This document shows, in pieces, positions 12,111 through 22,664 of a DNA stretch of 64,000 nucleotides. The position numbers and the translations under genes were made by a program. Below the pieces are notes generated by a model. That model ran no database searches. It was not told the DNA's origin and was given only the letters and a program-made list of their open reading frames with translations. Numbering within the stretch: position 1 is the first letter of the stretch; each line of letters begins with the position of its first letter. Origin of the DNA: Phoronis australis (taxonomy: Eukaryota; Phoronida; Phoronidae). The stretch spans positions 961,755-1,025,754 of the forward strand of contig NMRA01000001.1 in assembly GCA_002633005.1 (NCBI GenBank). Reading direction: 5' to 3'.

Positions 12111-13110
12111 NTACCGGGGCTCAGCAGATGATTGGGACGAATATATGTTGTGATGAGAATCTTACAATTATTCAATCATTTTGTTTGGCAAATCACCATT
12201 CACGTCAAGTTAACATTCCCAGTCGAAACTGTTTGGGAAGAGTGAAAATCGGAGCTCGTGAGCTGACCCCTTTGGTAACGGTAGCGATCGCGCCTAGACG
12301 ACTGGATTATAATTCCTGACGTGACCTGGAATGTGTTTTGGCACAACTGATTAAAAACACCGAGTAGGCATACGTATTTATTGATATTACATGGGCGAAT
12401 CACAAAGTAGTGCAACGTAGTAATCCATACGCCTTGCATTTTATCGTCTGAAAAACACTAAAAGAACCAAACGCGCGCCAGCCAAACGATGCTGAAATTC
12501 CTAGAAAGTGACAACGTTATGATTGACAAACCGGGTGTCGCAACTGTACGTACTCTCAGTCGGAAGCACATGCAAGCAACGAACATCTTAAACCAGACCC
12601 ATCTTCGGTGGCGAATTCCAGTTCCACATTCATTCAAACGGAGACGAACCCAGGTGAGACTGTCTGTGTCTCAAGGTCACATAGGCAGATTTAGGGGGAG
12701 GGGGGCCAGGGGCCCGCCCCCCCCTTGACTGCCGCAAAAAATAAAACAGCAAGAGCGTAGGGAAATGTAGAGTTTATTAATTAACCCCGGTAATTAAAAT
12801 TATACGGATGAAACAAGATTTAAATGCGTGCAGTTTTAGTGTTGGGGGATCCAATTTCAAGAGTCAAATTCGGAATACGCCGGGCTTATTCGTAACTGAA
12901 CTATGGCTAAGTATAGGCTCGGCCGCGATATCCCAGACGACCGCCAGTGGCGCTGCGCTCTACGACTCCGTTTCCGTCGTCTGCTCCACTGTGCAATGAA
13001 GAAAATGTACTTCATTTTTTAAAGAAAATGGAACCGCGTGCCACTACGTGATACCTGCGTGCTGGCTGGGCTAAGCATGTAGGGAACCAGCGAGGCAATG
13101 GCACGCGCTT
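12111..13110 (+). repeat. 1-kb tandem duplication, right copy
   Basis: This is the second copy of the unit at 11111-12110. Its first base, at the junction, is an N. The copies differ by scattered single bases at an allele-like level, so this may be two haplotypes joined by the assembler and not a true tandem array. It carries the same short non-domain frames as the left copy. Confidence 0.95.
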
Positions 13111-13762
13111 ATAGATTGTGAACGATTTTTAGCCTTGTCATGCAAGTGGCGTCGCAACGACTATTTCGTTTCTGCCTCAGTGATGTTTAATAGCCGGGTA
13201 AGTGCTTGAAGCACGCAGGCCTACATGTACAATAAACACATCATTACTAACTGGCCGATTTAACCAGTGTGTTGTTCATACTGTATGAATACAGGACATC
13301 GACAGTAGAAAGATGCACTCAGAAAAGGCACAACTACGATTTCTAGGTTTCACACTTCCTGAACATAAATCTTAAGCGCCGATTTGTCTGTAAAACAGAC
13401 CACTTTACACTTCACTGAGTCCATCAGCCATGCCAGTTTGCGTAAAGCGCTGCCTTTTGAGAATTCGACAAGCCAATTAGAAACGCCGGTGTAAAAAAAA
13501 ATTCCCGAGGAAAGTTAAGTGATACCTGCGTGCTGGCTACCGACCACCTAGCGGCACGCAGGGAACCAGCGAGACTTTACATTGCGCAAGACTCGGGATT
13601 TTGACGAAATTTCCAAGAGGTTTTGCCCATGTCATACAATCTGAGTTCGTGTAGGATTCTCTATTTACGAATTTCTCAAGAGTTTGCGTGTGAGTAGAAT
13701 TGTGAGTTATCACCAATTTCGGTATACTCACGCCCGTGGCTCCATTTAAAGACCACGTTCGT
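13111..13762. other. Intergenic; partial copy of the unit terminus
   Basis: At 13514-13574 the phrases GTGATACCTGCGTGCTGGCT and AGGGAACCAGCGAG reappear. They otherwise occur at the end of each 1-kb unit (12047 and 13047), here separated by a different spacer. This is a third, shorter trace of the same repeat. No gene is seen. Confidence 0.5.
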
Positions 13763-13854
13763 GGCAGAATGGTGAATGTTGGCCAATTCCCCTTTTGTCC
13801 ACTGACGTCACAAGCATACTGGCGCCCCCAGTGGAGGCCCTGAGAACTCGTAAA
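13763..13854 (+). repeat. Inverted repeat left arm (with CRE-like site)
   Basis: About 92 bp, nearly perfectly inverse to 14299-14390. The arm contains ACTGACGTCA (palindrome TGACGTCA at 13803-13810, the consensus CREB/ATF site) and CTGGCGCCCCCAGTGGAG. About 440 bp separate the arms. It is possibly a foldback or MITE element just upstream of the first metalloprotease gene. Confidence 0.85.
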
Positions 13855-14298
13855 CAAGCACGCTGGCGACTGTGGTTAAAGTATTTTTTATGATTTTTCC
13901 AGAGTCGCTATGTTTTAGTGTGTTTTTTAAATAATGTTGCATGTCATACCTCTCAGAAAATTAATATTGTTCCAATAAATTAAGAAAATTGGAATATTCA
14001 TTCTCGCGATCCTGCAACACCATCCAAATGTTCTTCTGTGTTACACACGGCAAAGCCAAAGTNTTAAACATAAATTTTTTTCCAATTTTGCTGAAACTTG
14101 GCCACGTTTTTAACAAAATACTTATCTATGTTATGTGCTATCGGCAAATGTGATTGATTCATAAACAAGACCCTCACGCTGTGTTTTCTGCGAATCCCAT
14201 GTATTCTGAAGGGGGCTAACTGAGTGATTTTCGCGCATGCGCAATTCACGGTTTCAATATTGCTGGTAATGTAGGCTGGATACTACCGGCTCGGTTTA

Positions 14299-14390
14299 TT
14301 TACGAGTTCTCAGGGTCTCCACTGGGGGCGCCAGTATGCTTGTGACGTCAGTGGACAAAAGGGGAATTGGCCAACATTCACCATTCTGCC
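14299..14390 (-). repeat. Inverted repeat right arm (with CRE-like site)
   Basis: This is the partner of 13763-13854. It contains TGACGTCA at 14343-14350, about 133 bp before the start codon of the adjacent metalloprotease gene. It may therefore supply a cis-element to that promoter, whatever its origin. Confidence 0.85.
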
Positions 14391-14419
14391 GTATCGTGCG
14401 TACAGTGTCGTTTCTGGGT

Positions 14420-14425
14420 CACGTG
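14420..14425 (+). promoter_or_regulatory. CACGTG E-box upstream of metalloprotease gene A
   Basis: A CACGTG palindrome lies 57 bp before the ATG at 14483. The same hexamer lies about 100 bp before the starts of genes C and D. It is a bHLH-type consensus. Function is inferred only from position and recurrence. Confidence 0.35.
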
Positions 14426-14482
14426 CGTGTAGGTCGTGCAAGATGCTGCGTGCCAAGCTAAATTTGTGAAACTACAACGAGT

Positions 14483-16894
14483 ATGAGCATTCCATTGTTT
14501 GCTCTACTTATTCGTGTGGTGCTTGTATTGTTGGCCTTAGAAGTGTATCAGTGGGTCGTTGCTCGGGAATGCAATCCTCTTCCAAATTCCAGGATAGCCT
14601 GCTATGAACTATTCCGTATTCAAAGTTTAGATATTGTAAGAAAGATTAAACAGCCACCTGACGAGACACGAGCAAAGAGAAGCAACGACTTCGTGGAGAA
14701 AAAAGTCTCCATGCGTTTCCGTGCATTCAAGAAAGAGTTTAACGTTAAGCTTGAAAACAGCAAACACTTGTTTACCAAACAGTTCCACGTCGAGGTAGTG
14801 GATAGCATCAGGAGAAATTTAACTCATGATCTTCACTTAGACAGGTTTTACACTGGATTTTTGCAAGGCGACAATAATTCAATTGTTTATGGCTGGCTGG
14901 AAGGCACGAACAAAGAATTCGATGGCGTAATATTAACGGGAAATGAGAGTTTCTTCGTTGAGTCCGCCCTGAAATATTTTGTAGACAATGATGAAAATAA
15001 GCTACATTCGGTGATTTACAGAGGAAGGGATATACATTTCAATGAATCGAAGCAATATTTCTTTGGTACGAAAAATGCAACCACTATTGTCGATTCCAGT
15101 GGTTTTCAGAATATTAATGAAATTTTGCGCTATAGACGGAAAGTTGATATAATTTTATCGAAACACAAAATTTGTCAAATACACGTCATCGCTGATCACT
15201 TGTTTTTCAAGTACGTTGCAGGGAACAGTGTTGGAGTAGCAGTAAAGGAAATCGTTCTGCACATTGCCTACGCAAATATCATTTACAATTTCACTGAATT
15301 TGATAAACTGCTTGGTACAACAATTGGTTTGAAGCTGCACAAAATATCACTGTTTAAAGATGCAAGTGGCCCTGGTTACAGTTTGGCAGGGGAAGTAAGG
15401 AACGCCGAAGAATATTTATTCAAGTTCTCAGAGATAGGTGAACAAAACTTTCGGAGTTTCTGTCTTGGAGTTGGATTCACGTACAGGGATTTTTCTGGCG
15501 TGCTTGGTCTTGCATACATTGGAAAACCCCATGGTGCCGGAATTTGTGGTTACTGCAAATATCGAGAAGGGGGTAGGCGGTGCTACAATACTGCAATAGT
15601 CACCTTTCTTAACCTTGGTAAGAAGGTATCTCGCTTAACTGGAACAGTAACAGTTGCCCACGAAATAGGACACAGTTTTGGAAGTGAACACGACAAAGTT
15701 GACCACCGAGTGTGCTCCCCTGGAGGTGGTGCGGGAAACTATCTCATGCATCCAATCGCTGGTACAAGCCAATTTCCCAACAACAAACTGTTTTCTGTCT
15801 GTAGCATAACTCAAATGTGGCCTGTGATTGAGTCGAATGGGTACTGTATGCTCGACGATAATGAACCACTGTGTGGTAACGCTGTTCGGGAAGCAGGCGA
15901 GGAGTGTGACTGCGGAGACAAAGATCATTGCGACGACTGGGACCACTGCTGTGTTCCGCCGGGTGACACGGTTCACAAGCCCTGCACTATCAGACGTCAC
16001 CTTGGTTACACGTGCAGCGCGACATCATCGCTGTGCTGTGATTCAACATATTGTCAACCAGTTGGTAAGATGGAACACAAAGTCTGCTGGGAAGGCTTCG
16101 AATGCTCTGGGAGTTCTATGTGCGACGGATTTAGCGCCTCTTGTCCGTTACCAACGCCGTACCCGGACGGAACTCCTTGCAGAGATGGCACCCTTTTGTG
16201 CTCGCGCGGAGTCTGCAGCCTTAGCAGATGCGCAGAACGTTCCATGAATCAATGCCAATGCATGCACAAAGACTTCCGGTGTTTTTTATGCTGTCAGAAC
16301 ATTAGCGGTGTTTGCGCACCCTATGACGAGCATCCGGGTCAAAGATCGTTCATAATTCTACGCCGTGGTGAGTTGTGCAACAATTACCGTGGGATGTGTG
16401 ATCACCGTGGAAACTGTTTTGAAAAAGACGCTGGCGCCGAGCAGAGGTTTCTTTATTTGTTTACCAGCAATGGAATATCTAGGGTAAAGTCTTGGCTTCA
16501 GCAGTATTGGTACATAGTTGTTGCTTGTGTTGCATTTTTAACTGTAGCAGGTGTTGCGGCGAAAACAAAGTTTTACGGATTTCACGTTAATCTAAATTTG
16601 TTAGCTCACAGAACTGGAAGCTTTGCAAGAGTCTGGTTTGAAGCGAGGCGTGCTATGGGACTGACCCTAACAAAGGCCCGCCTAGTCTATCATTTGAAGT
16701 TTAAATACTCAAAATGGTCTACAGAAATGCCCGTTGCCCGTGCACGATTGCGCATACTCTTTCCATCGGTCCCAAGAAACGTGATACGAATGTCCGTTAA
16801 ACAAAGTTCAAATGAAGAATGGGCAGTCAAACGCTTGTTAATGGAAGGCTTTCCATTTCATAAGCTCGACTGTGAAAGGTCGTCCGCCGTGTAA
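14483..16894 (+). CDS. ADAM10-like membrane metalloprotease A, CUE-like tail
   Basis: An 803-residue intronless protein, predicted to be a type I membrane sheddase of the ADAM10/Kuzbanian group. A hydrophobic signal (about residues 1-27) leads to a propeptide with the ADAM10-type 'Y-x-G-F/D-G-V' layout. A furin-type RYRR follows at 216-219, then the protease domain beginning KICQIHVIADHLFFKY. The zinc site is HEIGHSFGSEH (His393, Glu394, His397, His403), complete, followed by a Met-turn (NYLMHP). The disintegrin-like region starts at about Cys464 (CGNAVREAGEECDCG) and a cysteine-rich region runs to about 660. One membrane span lies at about 676-696. The cytosolic tail ends in a CUE-like segment (754-791, ILFP...RLLMEGFP). 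Human ADAM10 is about 748 residues and multi-exon with a proline-rich tail; this gene has no introns and a different tail. It is the most diverged of the four paralogues. Catalysis and substrates (Notch-like shedding) are inferred from the family only. Confidence 0.9.
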   Translation: MSIPLFALLIRVVLVLLALEVYQWVVARECNPLPNSRIACYELFRIQSLDIVRKIKQPPDETRAKRSNDFVEKKVSMRFRAFKKEFNVKLENSKHLFTKQFHVEVVDSIRRNLTHDLHLDRFYTGFLQGDNNSIVYGWLEGTNKEFDGVILTGNESFFVESALKYFVDNDENKLHSVIYRGRDIHFNESKQYFFGTKNATTIVDSSGFQNINEILRYRRKVDIILSKHKICQIHVIADHLFFKYVAGNSVGVAVKEIVLHIAYANIIYNFTEFDKLLGTTIGLKLHKISLFKDASGPGYSLAGEVRNAEEYLFKFSEIGEQNFRSFCLGVGFTYRDFSGVLGLAYIGKPHGAGICGYCKYREGGRRCYNTAIVTFLNLGKKVSRLTGTVTVAHEIGHSFGSEHDKVDHRVCSPGGGAGNYLMHPIAGTSQFPNNKLFSVCSITQMWPVIESNGYCMLDDNEPLCGNAVREAGEECDCGDKDHCDDWDHCCVPPGDTVHKPCTIRRHLGYTCSATSSLCCDSTYCQPVGKMEHKVCWEGFECSGSSMCDGFSASCPLPTPYPDGTPCRDGTLLCSRGVCSLSRCAERSMNQCQCMHKDFRCFLCCQNISGVCAPYDEHPGQRSFIILRRGELCNNYRGMCDHRGNCFEKDAGAEQRFLYLFTSNGISRVKSWLQQYWYIVVACVAFLTVAGVAAKTKFYGFHVNLNLLAHRTGSFARVWFEARRAMGLTLTKARLVYHLKFKYSKWSTEMPVARARLRILFPSVPRNVIRMSVKQSSNEEWAVKRLLMEGFPFHKLDCERSSAV

Positions 16895-16945
16895 CTCACT
16901 AAGTGTGCGAATTTGGTTACTAGAGTAATTTTCAGACTATTTTCA

Positions 16946-16951
16946 AATAAA
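16946..16951 (+). terminator. Poly(A) signal AATAAA of gene A
   Basis: An AATAAA hexamer lies 51 bases past the stop codon of metalloprotease gene A, a plausible 3' end for a compact single-exon transcript. Confidence 0.6.
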
Positions 16952-19444
16952 ACCCATGAGACACGTGATCTCTCCCCAAGTATGGCGGCTTCCTGGAATT
17001 TAAATATGGCCGTCACTATAGCATGAGTAACTATCGGGAGCTCAAAATGTGTAACATTACGGACGTTTTGACGGTGCTTAATGTTGTAATTGAGACATAT
17101 ATGATATCATGACACAAGACAGAAAATAATTGCCGGCAGCCAAATTGGAAGGGAGGGGGAGGGGAAGGGGAGAGGGGGGACTCAAAAGAGGGAGAGTACG
17201 TTAGCGTGAATGTACATAATTTCATATTTGTAATGTTTGCTTTATATTTTATACTCGTTTTCAATATACTCCATGTAACGTTGAAATACTTTTTAGTTAA
17301 CAGTTTGTTTTTTCAAACTGTATTTACTTTTGAAATTACAGTTTTGTCGGTTCTTCGCACTCTGCAATTCACTGAAGAGCAGACGAGACGATTACACTCT
17401 GCCGGCAACGACATTTGTAAGGTTGGTAGGTCTTTGATTTTGATTTGGTCGCGTTGTTTTTTTTTTCTGATTTTGGCTTTCAAACTTGCTGAATCGACTG
17501 CCTTAATTGCAAAAAAACAGGGAAAAGCCAGCCGAGCTCACGGCCCAACTCATTGGTTCTACGTAAAAGTCGGCGCTTGTTCTATGTTCAGCTTGTGTGG
17601 ACTGGGACTACGGGGTTCTGGGTTGTGGGTCGAGAGGGTCGTGGGTTGTGGGGGTCGAGGGGGTTACAGAACAATCCCCTGCTGATGCATCATTGACGCC
17701 GGTCAATCTTCCAAGTTCAAGGCGGGAATCAATTAAAAACTTGTGCTCCCCATGGTCCTTGGTGGGTGGTTTTATCCCACAGTTACCGTGTAATTTTCTA
17801 ATGGCGTAGCTAATGCTTGCCCGTTCCGCAGACTTCAAATTTTCCTCCAAACTTTTGAGGGTTATCGAGGGTTACAATGCCCTATTTTTTCAGAGAACTG
17901 GATGGGAAAGTCAATATTTGGTATCTGTTAATAGGCTAAAACCAGGTAATATATCCTTTTGAAGAAAAATGTTCATTTTTGAAGAAAATGTACGAACTTG
18001 GCTACCAGTGTATTTTTATGCTCTTCTCAAAAAGCCCGTGTAATGTGGTCACGGCGGTAATTTACTAGGGACAATATGGTGGAAACGTGATTATATAACT
18101 TTCTAATTTCTCAATTTCTAAAAATAGGTAAATAAAACAACAAGAATGGATCAACTGAAATTTTCAGATGTAATAACGTCCTTTGTCAACAGAAACAGAA
18201 ATAAAGTAACTATAAGTAGCAGTAATGAAATACATTAATTACTGTTTTAAGTTGTGAGTGACAGCTATCATTGGACAATGGTGGACAATTTGAAGCGTTT
18301 CAAATTTTAAAGTATTGTAGGAATTGTTATTTTTGTTAAAACTAATAAGATTTTACCATAATTGAAGGGCTGTGATGACGAAGGTACGACACTTTGACGT
18401 ACTTGTCTAGAGCTCGAAACTGGCGCCTGAGGACACAACTTGTTCTCAACTAGAAACCAATATTGTTCTGTGATTGGGTTTCAAGTAGATTCCGTGAAAA
18501 TATGGGTTTCTGGTAGAGAACTCGAGGGTCCAAGTTCAGACTCGAATTTATAACTTTAATGCCGATGTCAACAAGTACAAACTATTGATTAGACTGCCAT
18601 CCACTCAAAGCATAGAACACTCGAGGGCAAGATAACAGATACTCATACCTTGAGTTCGTCCAAAAGTAGAACAGAAAATTCAGAACACGTTTTCTAGTTC
18701 AATTTCGAACACTAAAATAGACCCCGAGCCTAGACTCTGGCAACAAACTAGAGTTCAAACTCTTCAACTTTTGAGTTAACACCTTTAACTTTTGACTTTA
18801 ATGCTGGGGTCATCAAGTGCAAAATATGTGTTCATATTTATCGCCGTAAATCATAATGTAATTGATCACAGAATAATGGACACTTATTAAGCTGACACTT
18901 AATTGAAACACCAATATCAAAAAGAAGTTTCGGAGATAAAAGCACATAATCACGAGACACCCTGCTGTGATGAACACATCACATCATATCAGACGCCTTT
19001 AAGACAAGGACGAAACGCCACGTTTTCCAGTAAAATGTAAGTTCCACCTCCGTCTTTGAACCTCTACTAGATGAGTCAAAACATTCATTCGTGTATGGTT
19101 AATTGTAACAAATAAAACCGACATTGCGTGATCGTTTTGATTAGAAAACCCATCATGAATTCAACAAAACTTTATGAAATTACTGCAAATCTTACCTATT
19201 ACCACAAAACTGTCACCGATTATTCTTGCGTAGTTCCACGCATTTTTCCGTGATAAAGTCGAAGATGTCTGACTCACTCAAAGGTGACCGGCTTATCTAC
19301 GTTTAAGTTTACCTACACTGAATCACGTGAACGGCTTTGGGCAACGCTCGTCAGGCTTCTGTGTTAAAATGCGTTAATTACTTCTTACTTATTTGATGAA
19401 TTTTGCAGTTTTTAAAAAACAAATAAACTAAAGACGGCCATTAC
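16952..19444. other. Intergenic; diverged CTCGAG-type repeat
   Basis: A plus-strand frame at 17206-17685 is hydrophobic and low-complexity, with no family resemblance. At about 18400-18860 the alternating phrases AGCTCGAAACT, TTCAGACTCGAATTTATAAC, CTTTAATGC and TCAAGTGCAAA match the dispersed repeat seen at 47.95-48.17 kb. No gene is called. Confidence 0.5.
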
Positions 19445-19592
19445 CACTGGCGGCCAAGGGGGCCAAGCCCCCCCCCCCTAAAATTCTCCCAGATTCCATT
19501 TGGTAGTTCGGGGATGCGAATGTCTGGCGGTCAAAATCCTGACTAATAATCTGCACTGGACCCCCTAACTCAAAATCCTGGATCCGCCCCTG
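19445..19592 (-). repeat. Short inverted-repeat element 'GGCGGATCC', copy 2
   Basis: An inverse-orientation copy of the element at 3028-3195. It shares AAAATTCTCCCAGATTCCAT, GCGAATGTCTG, CAAAATCCTGACTAATA and the terminal AAAATCCTGGATCCGCCCCTG-type end. A C-run (19470-19482) replaces the G-run. It is non-coding. Confidence 0.8.
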
Positions 19593-20812
19593 ATTACAGC
19601 ACCTGTCGCGACCGTAAAGTATTGCTTGGAACAGAAATTGTGAACAAAACATTGAGTGTTCGACTGCTGACACAAAACTACGTTTTCTGGATTGCTGTTT
19701 GAGCACCGTAGCGACTCCAAACTTCGGAATTCGCTATCTCGAAAGAGTCCATCGATTTTCTGACTACACAGCGTCTTAAAGTGAAGGTTGTGTGTCTCAG
19801 AATTTTATTAGAATTTTCATTTTTTCTATGTCGTATTTTCATGTGAAAAGTACTAAACTCTGAACGTATTTTTGCGATTAAAAACGTCGGCGTTAATTGT
19901 GGACAATCCAAGACACTGCGTTTGAGCATATTGATCAATTAAAGCTTTAATGTAGAAAGTTTGGTGAATTCTGGTGAAAGGACGTTTTCCCTATCAGTGT
20001 GTCTTTCAAAAAATGTTTTGTTCCAAAAACGCTTGGTCACGTGACAACAAGAATGAACTAGTGCTGTGACAGACACGAATAGATGCGTATCAACTCCTAG
20101 TTTCAGCAAATATGTGAATACAACATTTCAACTTGGGATACGTAACCTTCATGCAGCTACAAATTCCCGTGATTAAGACCATCACCAAAATCTGATCCTC
20201 TTTGGTCCTAACTCAAACAAATGAGAAGGGGTATCTGGGCTAAGAGAAAAAAACAAACACAAAATGTCCGTTTACTATTGCTTAGACAAAGCTTGTCGTA
20301 TAAGATGGCACGCCATGACAAGCTAACTTGTGGTGCCTCAAAGTTCTCAATCATGAATGAACTGCTGGTTTATTCTAAGCCTAGAAATCACGTCTAATTT
20401 GGCTTAGGAACAACTTGAAACCAATTTTATGAGAGGAATTGTCAAAATCAACGGGCCTATTGAACACAAAACGTACCGAGAGTGGTTTAGATGAAATAAT
20501 ATCCCACGAGACATTATTCCGCGTGAGTTTCTTTCGTTTTCTTTCGGGATTTTACAAATACTTCTGTTTACGTGGCGAATCACAGCCTGTTGTGTATGTA
20601 CGTGCGCGCTATGTTGCTAACTTACTATAGTAAAAGAAAACAGTATTAAACGTAACGGTTTTTACTTGAAATTGATAAAAAGCGTGACAGTTATTGTAAA
20701 TTGAACTTGTACCATATTTCGAAAATAAATAAGAATATTTATAACATTGTAAAATCCTCACCGGGTAGCTGCACTCATTCATCAAACTAGGTCATTGGTC
20801 GAATCGCGTAGC
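19593..20812. other. Intergenic, no supported gene
   Basis: Short frames without recognisable domains; I see no clear repeat or RNA structure. Confidence 0.45.
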
Positions 20813-22221
20813 CTACACGTCGTCTGTTTTCACGAAGATGTTAAAAGCGCCACTGTTGATGACAGCTCCAGCGAATTTGCCTGTTGTAGCGTTGTTGCAG
20901 GTACGTTGGCGCATTTCTACGGATTCTGTAGCATGGATAGGTTCACGTGTTGCTGGTACGGTCGTTGTTGCTGCTCGTGTAATACTGTCGCCGATAGTAT
21001 CGGGTGCTGTCATGGCCAATGACCCTTTGGCAATGTTGGATTTGAGCGTGATTTTTGCACTTGCAGTTGATGTGACCGTAGTTTGCAGAATGTTGGACAT
21101 TGCTCTCTGCTGTGTAGTGGACGCTGATGCATAGTTGTTCAAACTTGCTATATTTTTGTGTCCACTGAGATCACGATTGTGTTAGGTGGTATGCCTGCAT
21201 GACGAATTAGTTTTGCGCCCACGGTTCGCCTTACGCTCGGCTGTGGTTGGTTCTCTTACTGGCAGGAAGCCTGCTCCTTGTGTATTTTTCATGAAAAAAG
21301 CTATTGTGTTTTTGCCCATTGATTCTTGTACCATATTTCGGAGTCGAGGTTTCTGCAGTGGTTGATGTTGAGATAGAAATAGGTTAGTCAGGTGTGTGTT
21401 TGGTGGTCTTAAGTAGCAACGGGGCACCTTGACGGATCGGACGTATGAGCAAATGGTTATGGATTAGGCTAAATGGTCTAGCTAATGTCGATGCCAGTGC
21501 CGAACCTTGTTTTCGTTTCCCTTTCGTTGACGTCTAGGTATTGCATGGTTGCCAGATTTGTCATCAAGCAAATGCATGTCTGCCCACTGTAGATGGCGGC
21601 TTTCATGTGAATCCCGGAAACCAAACAGTTTGGTATTTAAGAACCATACTGTGTTGAAGAGTGCTTGTGGTGAATGTTTCCCAAGTTGACCCCACAACAA
21701 CAGTTCTTCCTCGTCATCTGTCAGTAATTCTGCCCTGTTTTTTCGGTTTCCTTTTCCTTGTTGTTTCAAGTCACATCGACGAGCAAAAAGCACGTCTTTG
21801 GAAAGCCGGAATGTGGTTGGGTTGTCTACCACAGTGACTGCATGGGCAGCCAATTTAAGTCTTTTATGTGTTGTTCAATGGCCCTGTGAAAAGATGTTAC
21901 AGTGTCCGGCTCATCGGGCTTCGCCAATGCCATTAGAAAGCCAGCTACGAGGGTGTCTAGCTGTTTCGGGGATATGTCCAGCAACTTTCTATTTTCATTG
22001 AGTTCAACTAGGCAAGCAGCAAATCTCTTGGTTGCACTTACAGTTTTCTTGACAGAGTTGATTTTTTCAGTCGATGAAATCTTTTGCTAAAATTTACTTG
22101 CCATCACTTTGAGTTTCTCATTTTGCTTTTTCTGTTGCACTCCCTATTCTTTTAATTCAATCAACTCCTGAATTTCTGGATCCTCGTAGTTTAAATTGAA
22201 CATTCTAAGATTGAAATTCAT
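20813..22221 (-). pseudogene. Broken DUF3504/Crypton-type tyrosine recombinase
   Basis: Pieces in several minus-strand frames line up, in order, with the eukaryotic DUF3504 (Crypton-derived, KIAA1958/QRICH1-like) recombinase family. From 22221 an ATG frame has two internal stops, then a helical core-binding region (FISSTEKINSVKKTVSATKR-like, ending HIKDLNWL at about 21855). After a frameshift comes DVLFARRCDLKQQGKGN...DDEEELLLWGQLG (21853-21482). Then come RLRNMVQESMGKNTIAFFMK with TNHSRA (21427-21182), and finally MNNYASASTTQQRAMSNIL (21142-20813). In this family the last part follows the catalytic His/Tyr region. Multiple frameshifts and stops show that it is dead. It diverges from metalloprotease gene B with about 440 bp between them. 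Homology is from memory of the family; confidence in the family is good, in the exact borders moderate. Confidence 0.7.
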
Positions 22222-22664
22222 TATTTTTGTGGTCGAGAGTTACAGACGCTGTATTTCAGCAAATGACGGGGACAAAAGTGTCATATAATGAACAGTTTTG
22301 TACCAAATGTTATATTTGGGACCTGCTTGCATGTTGAGTGTTATTTATACTGCTGCAGTTTCATTCCTTGAAACTATTTTGGGAAAGTTTGATGATAGAT
22401 CTCGTTACCGACGCCTTGTCCACATTAACCTGATTTTGTACTTTCCACTTTTGAGTATAGAGGGCACTGTTAAAAGTAGTGCAGGGGGTGCGGAAAACAT
22501 TATTACATGGCAGTATTTCCCTCGACTGATTCAACGCGTATGTGGTAAAAAAGACATACGAAATGTGCGACAATGAACATGAATTGTGTGCGAATATGTG
22601 TCTATGCGATTAACTTAAATATTTCATGAAAAAAATTGTGCATTCACATAAGATAGAGATAAAC
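22222..22664. other. Spacer between recombinase relic and gene B
   Basis: This should hold the promoter and 5' leader of metalloprotease gene B. Unlike A, C and D, no CACGTG is seen in it. An upstream in-frame ATG at 22626 would add 13 residues (MKKIVHSHKIEIN) before the conserved MIPT start. Confidence 0.4.

Noticed and set aside
15635-16247. 121- to 139-codon frames inside gene A, and similar ones inside B, C and D
   Set aside because: They are other-frame shadows of the metalloprotease genes and recur only because the DNA of the paralogues is similar.
17206-17685. 159-codon hydrophobic plus frame after gene A
   Set aside because: AT-rich and low-complexity, no family resemblance. A piece at 17340-17420 has splice-like borders, but nothing else supports an exon.
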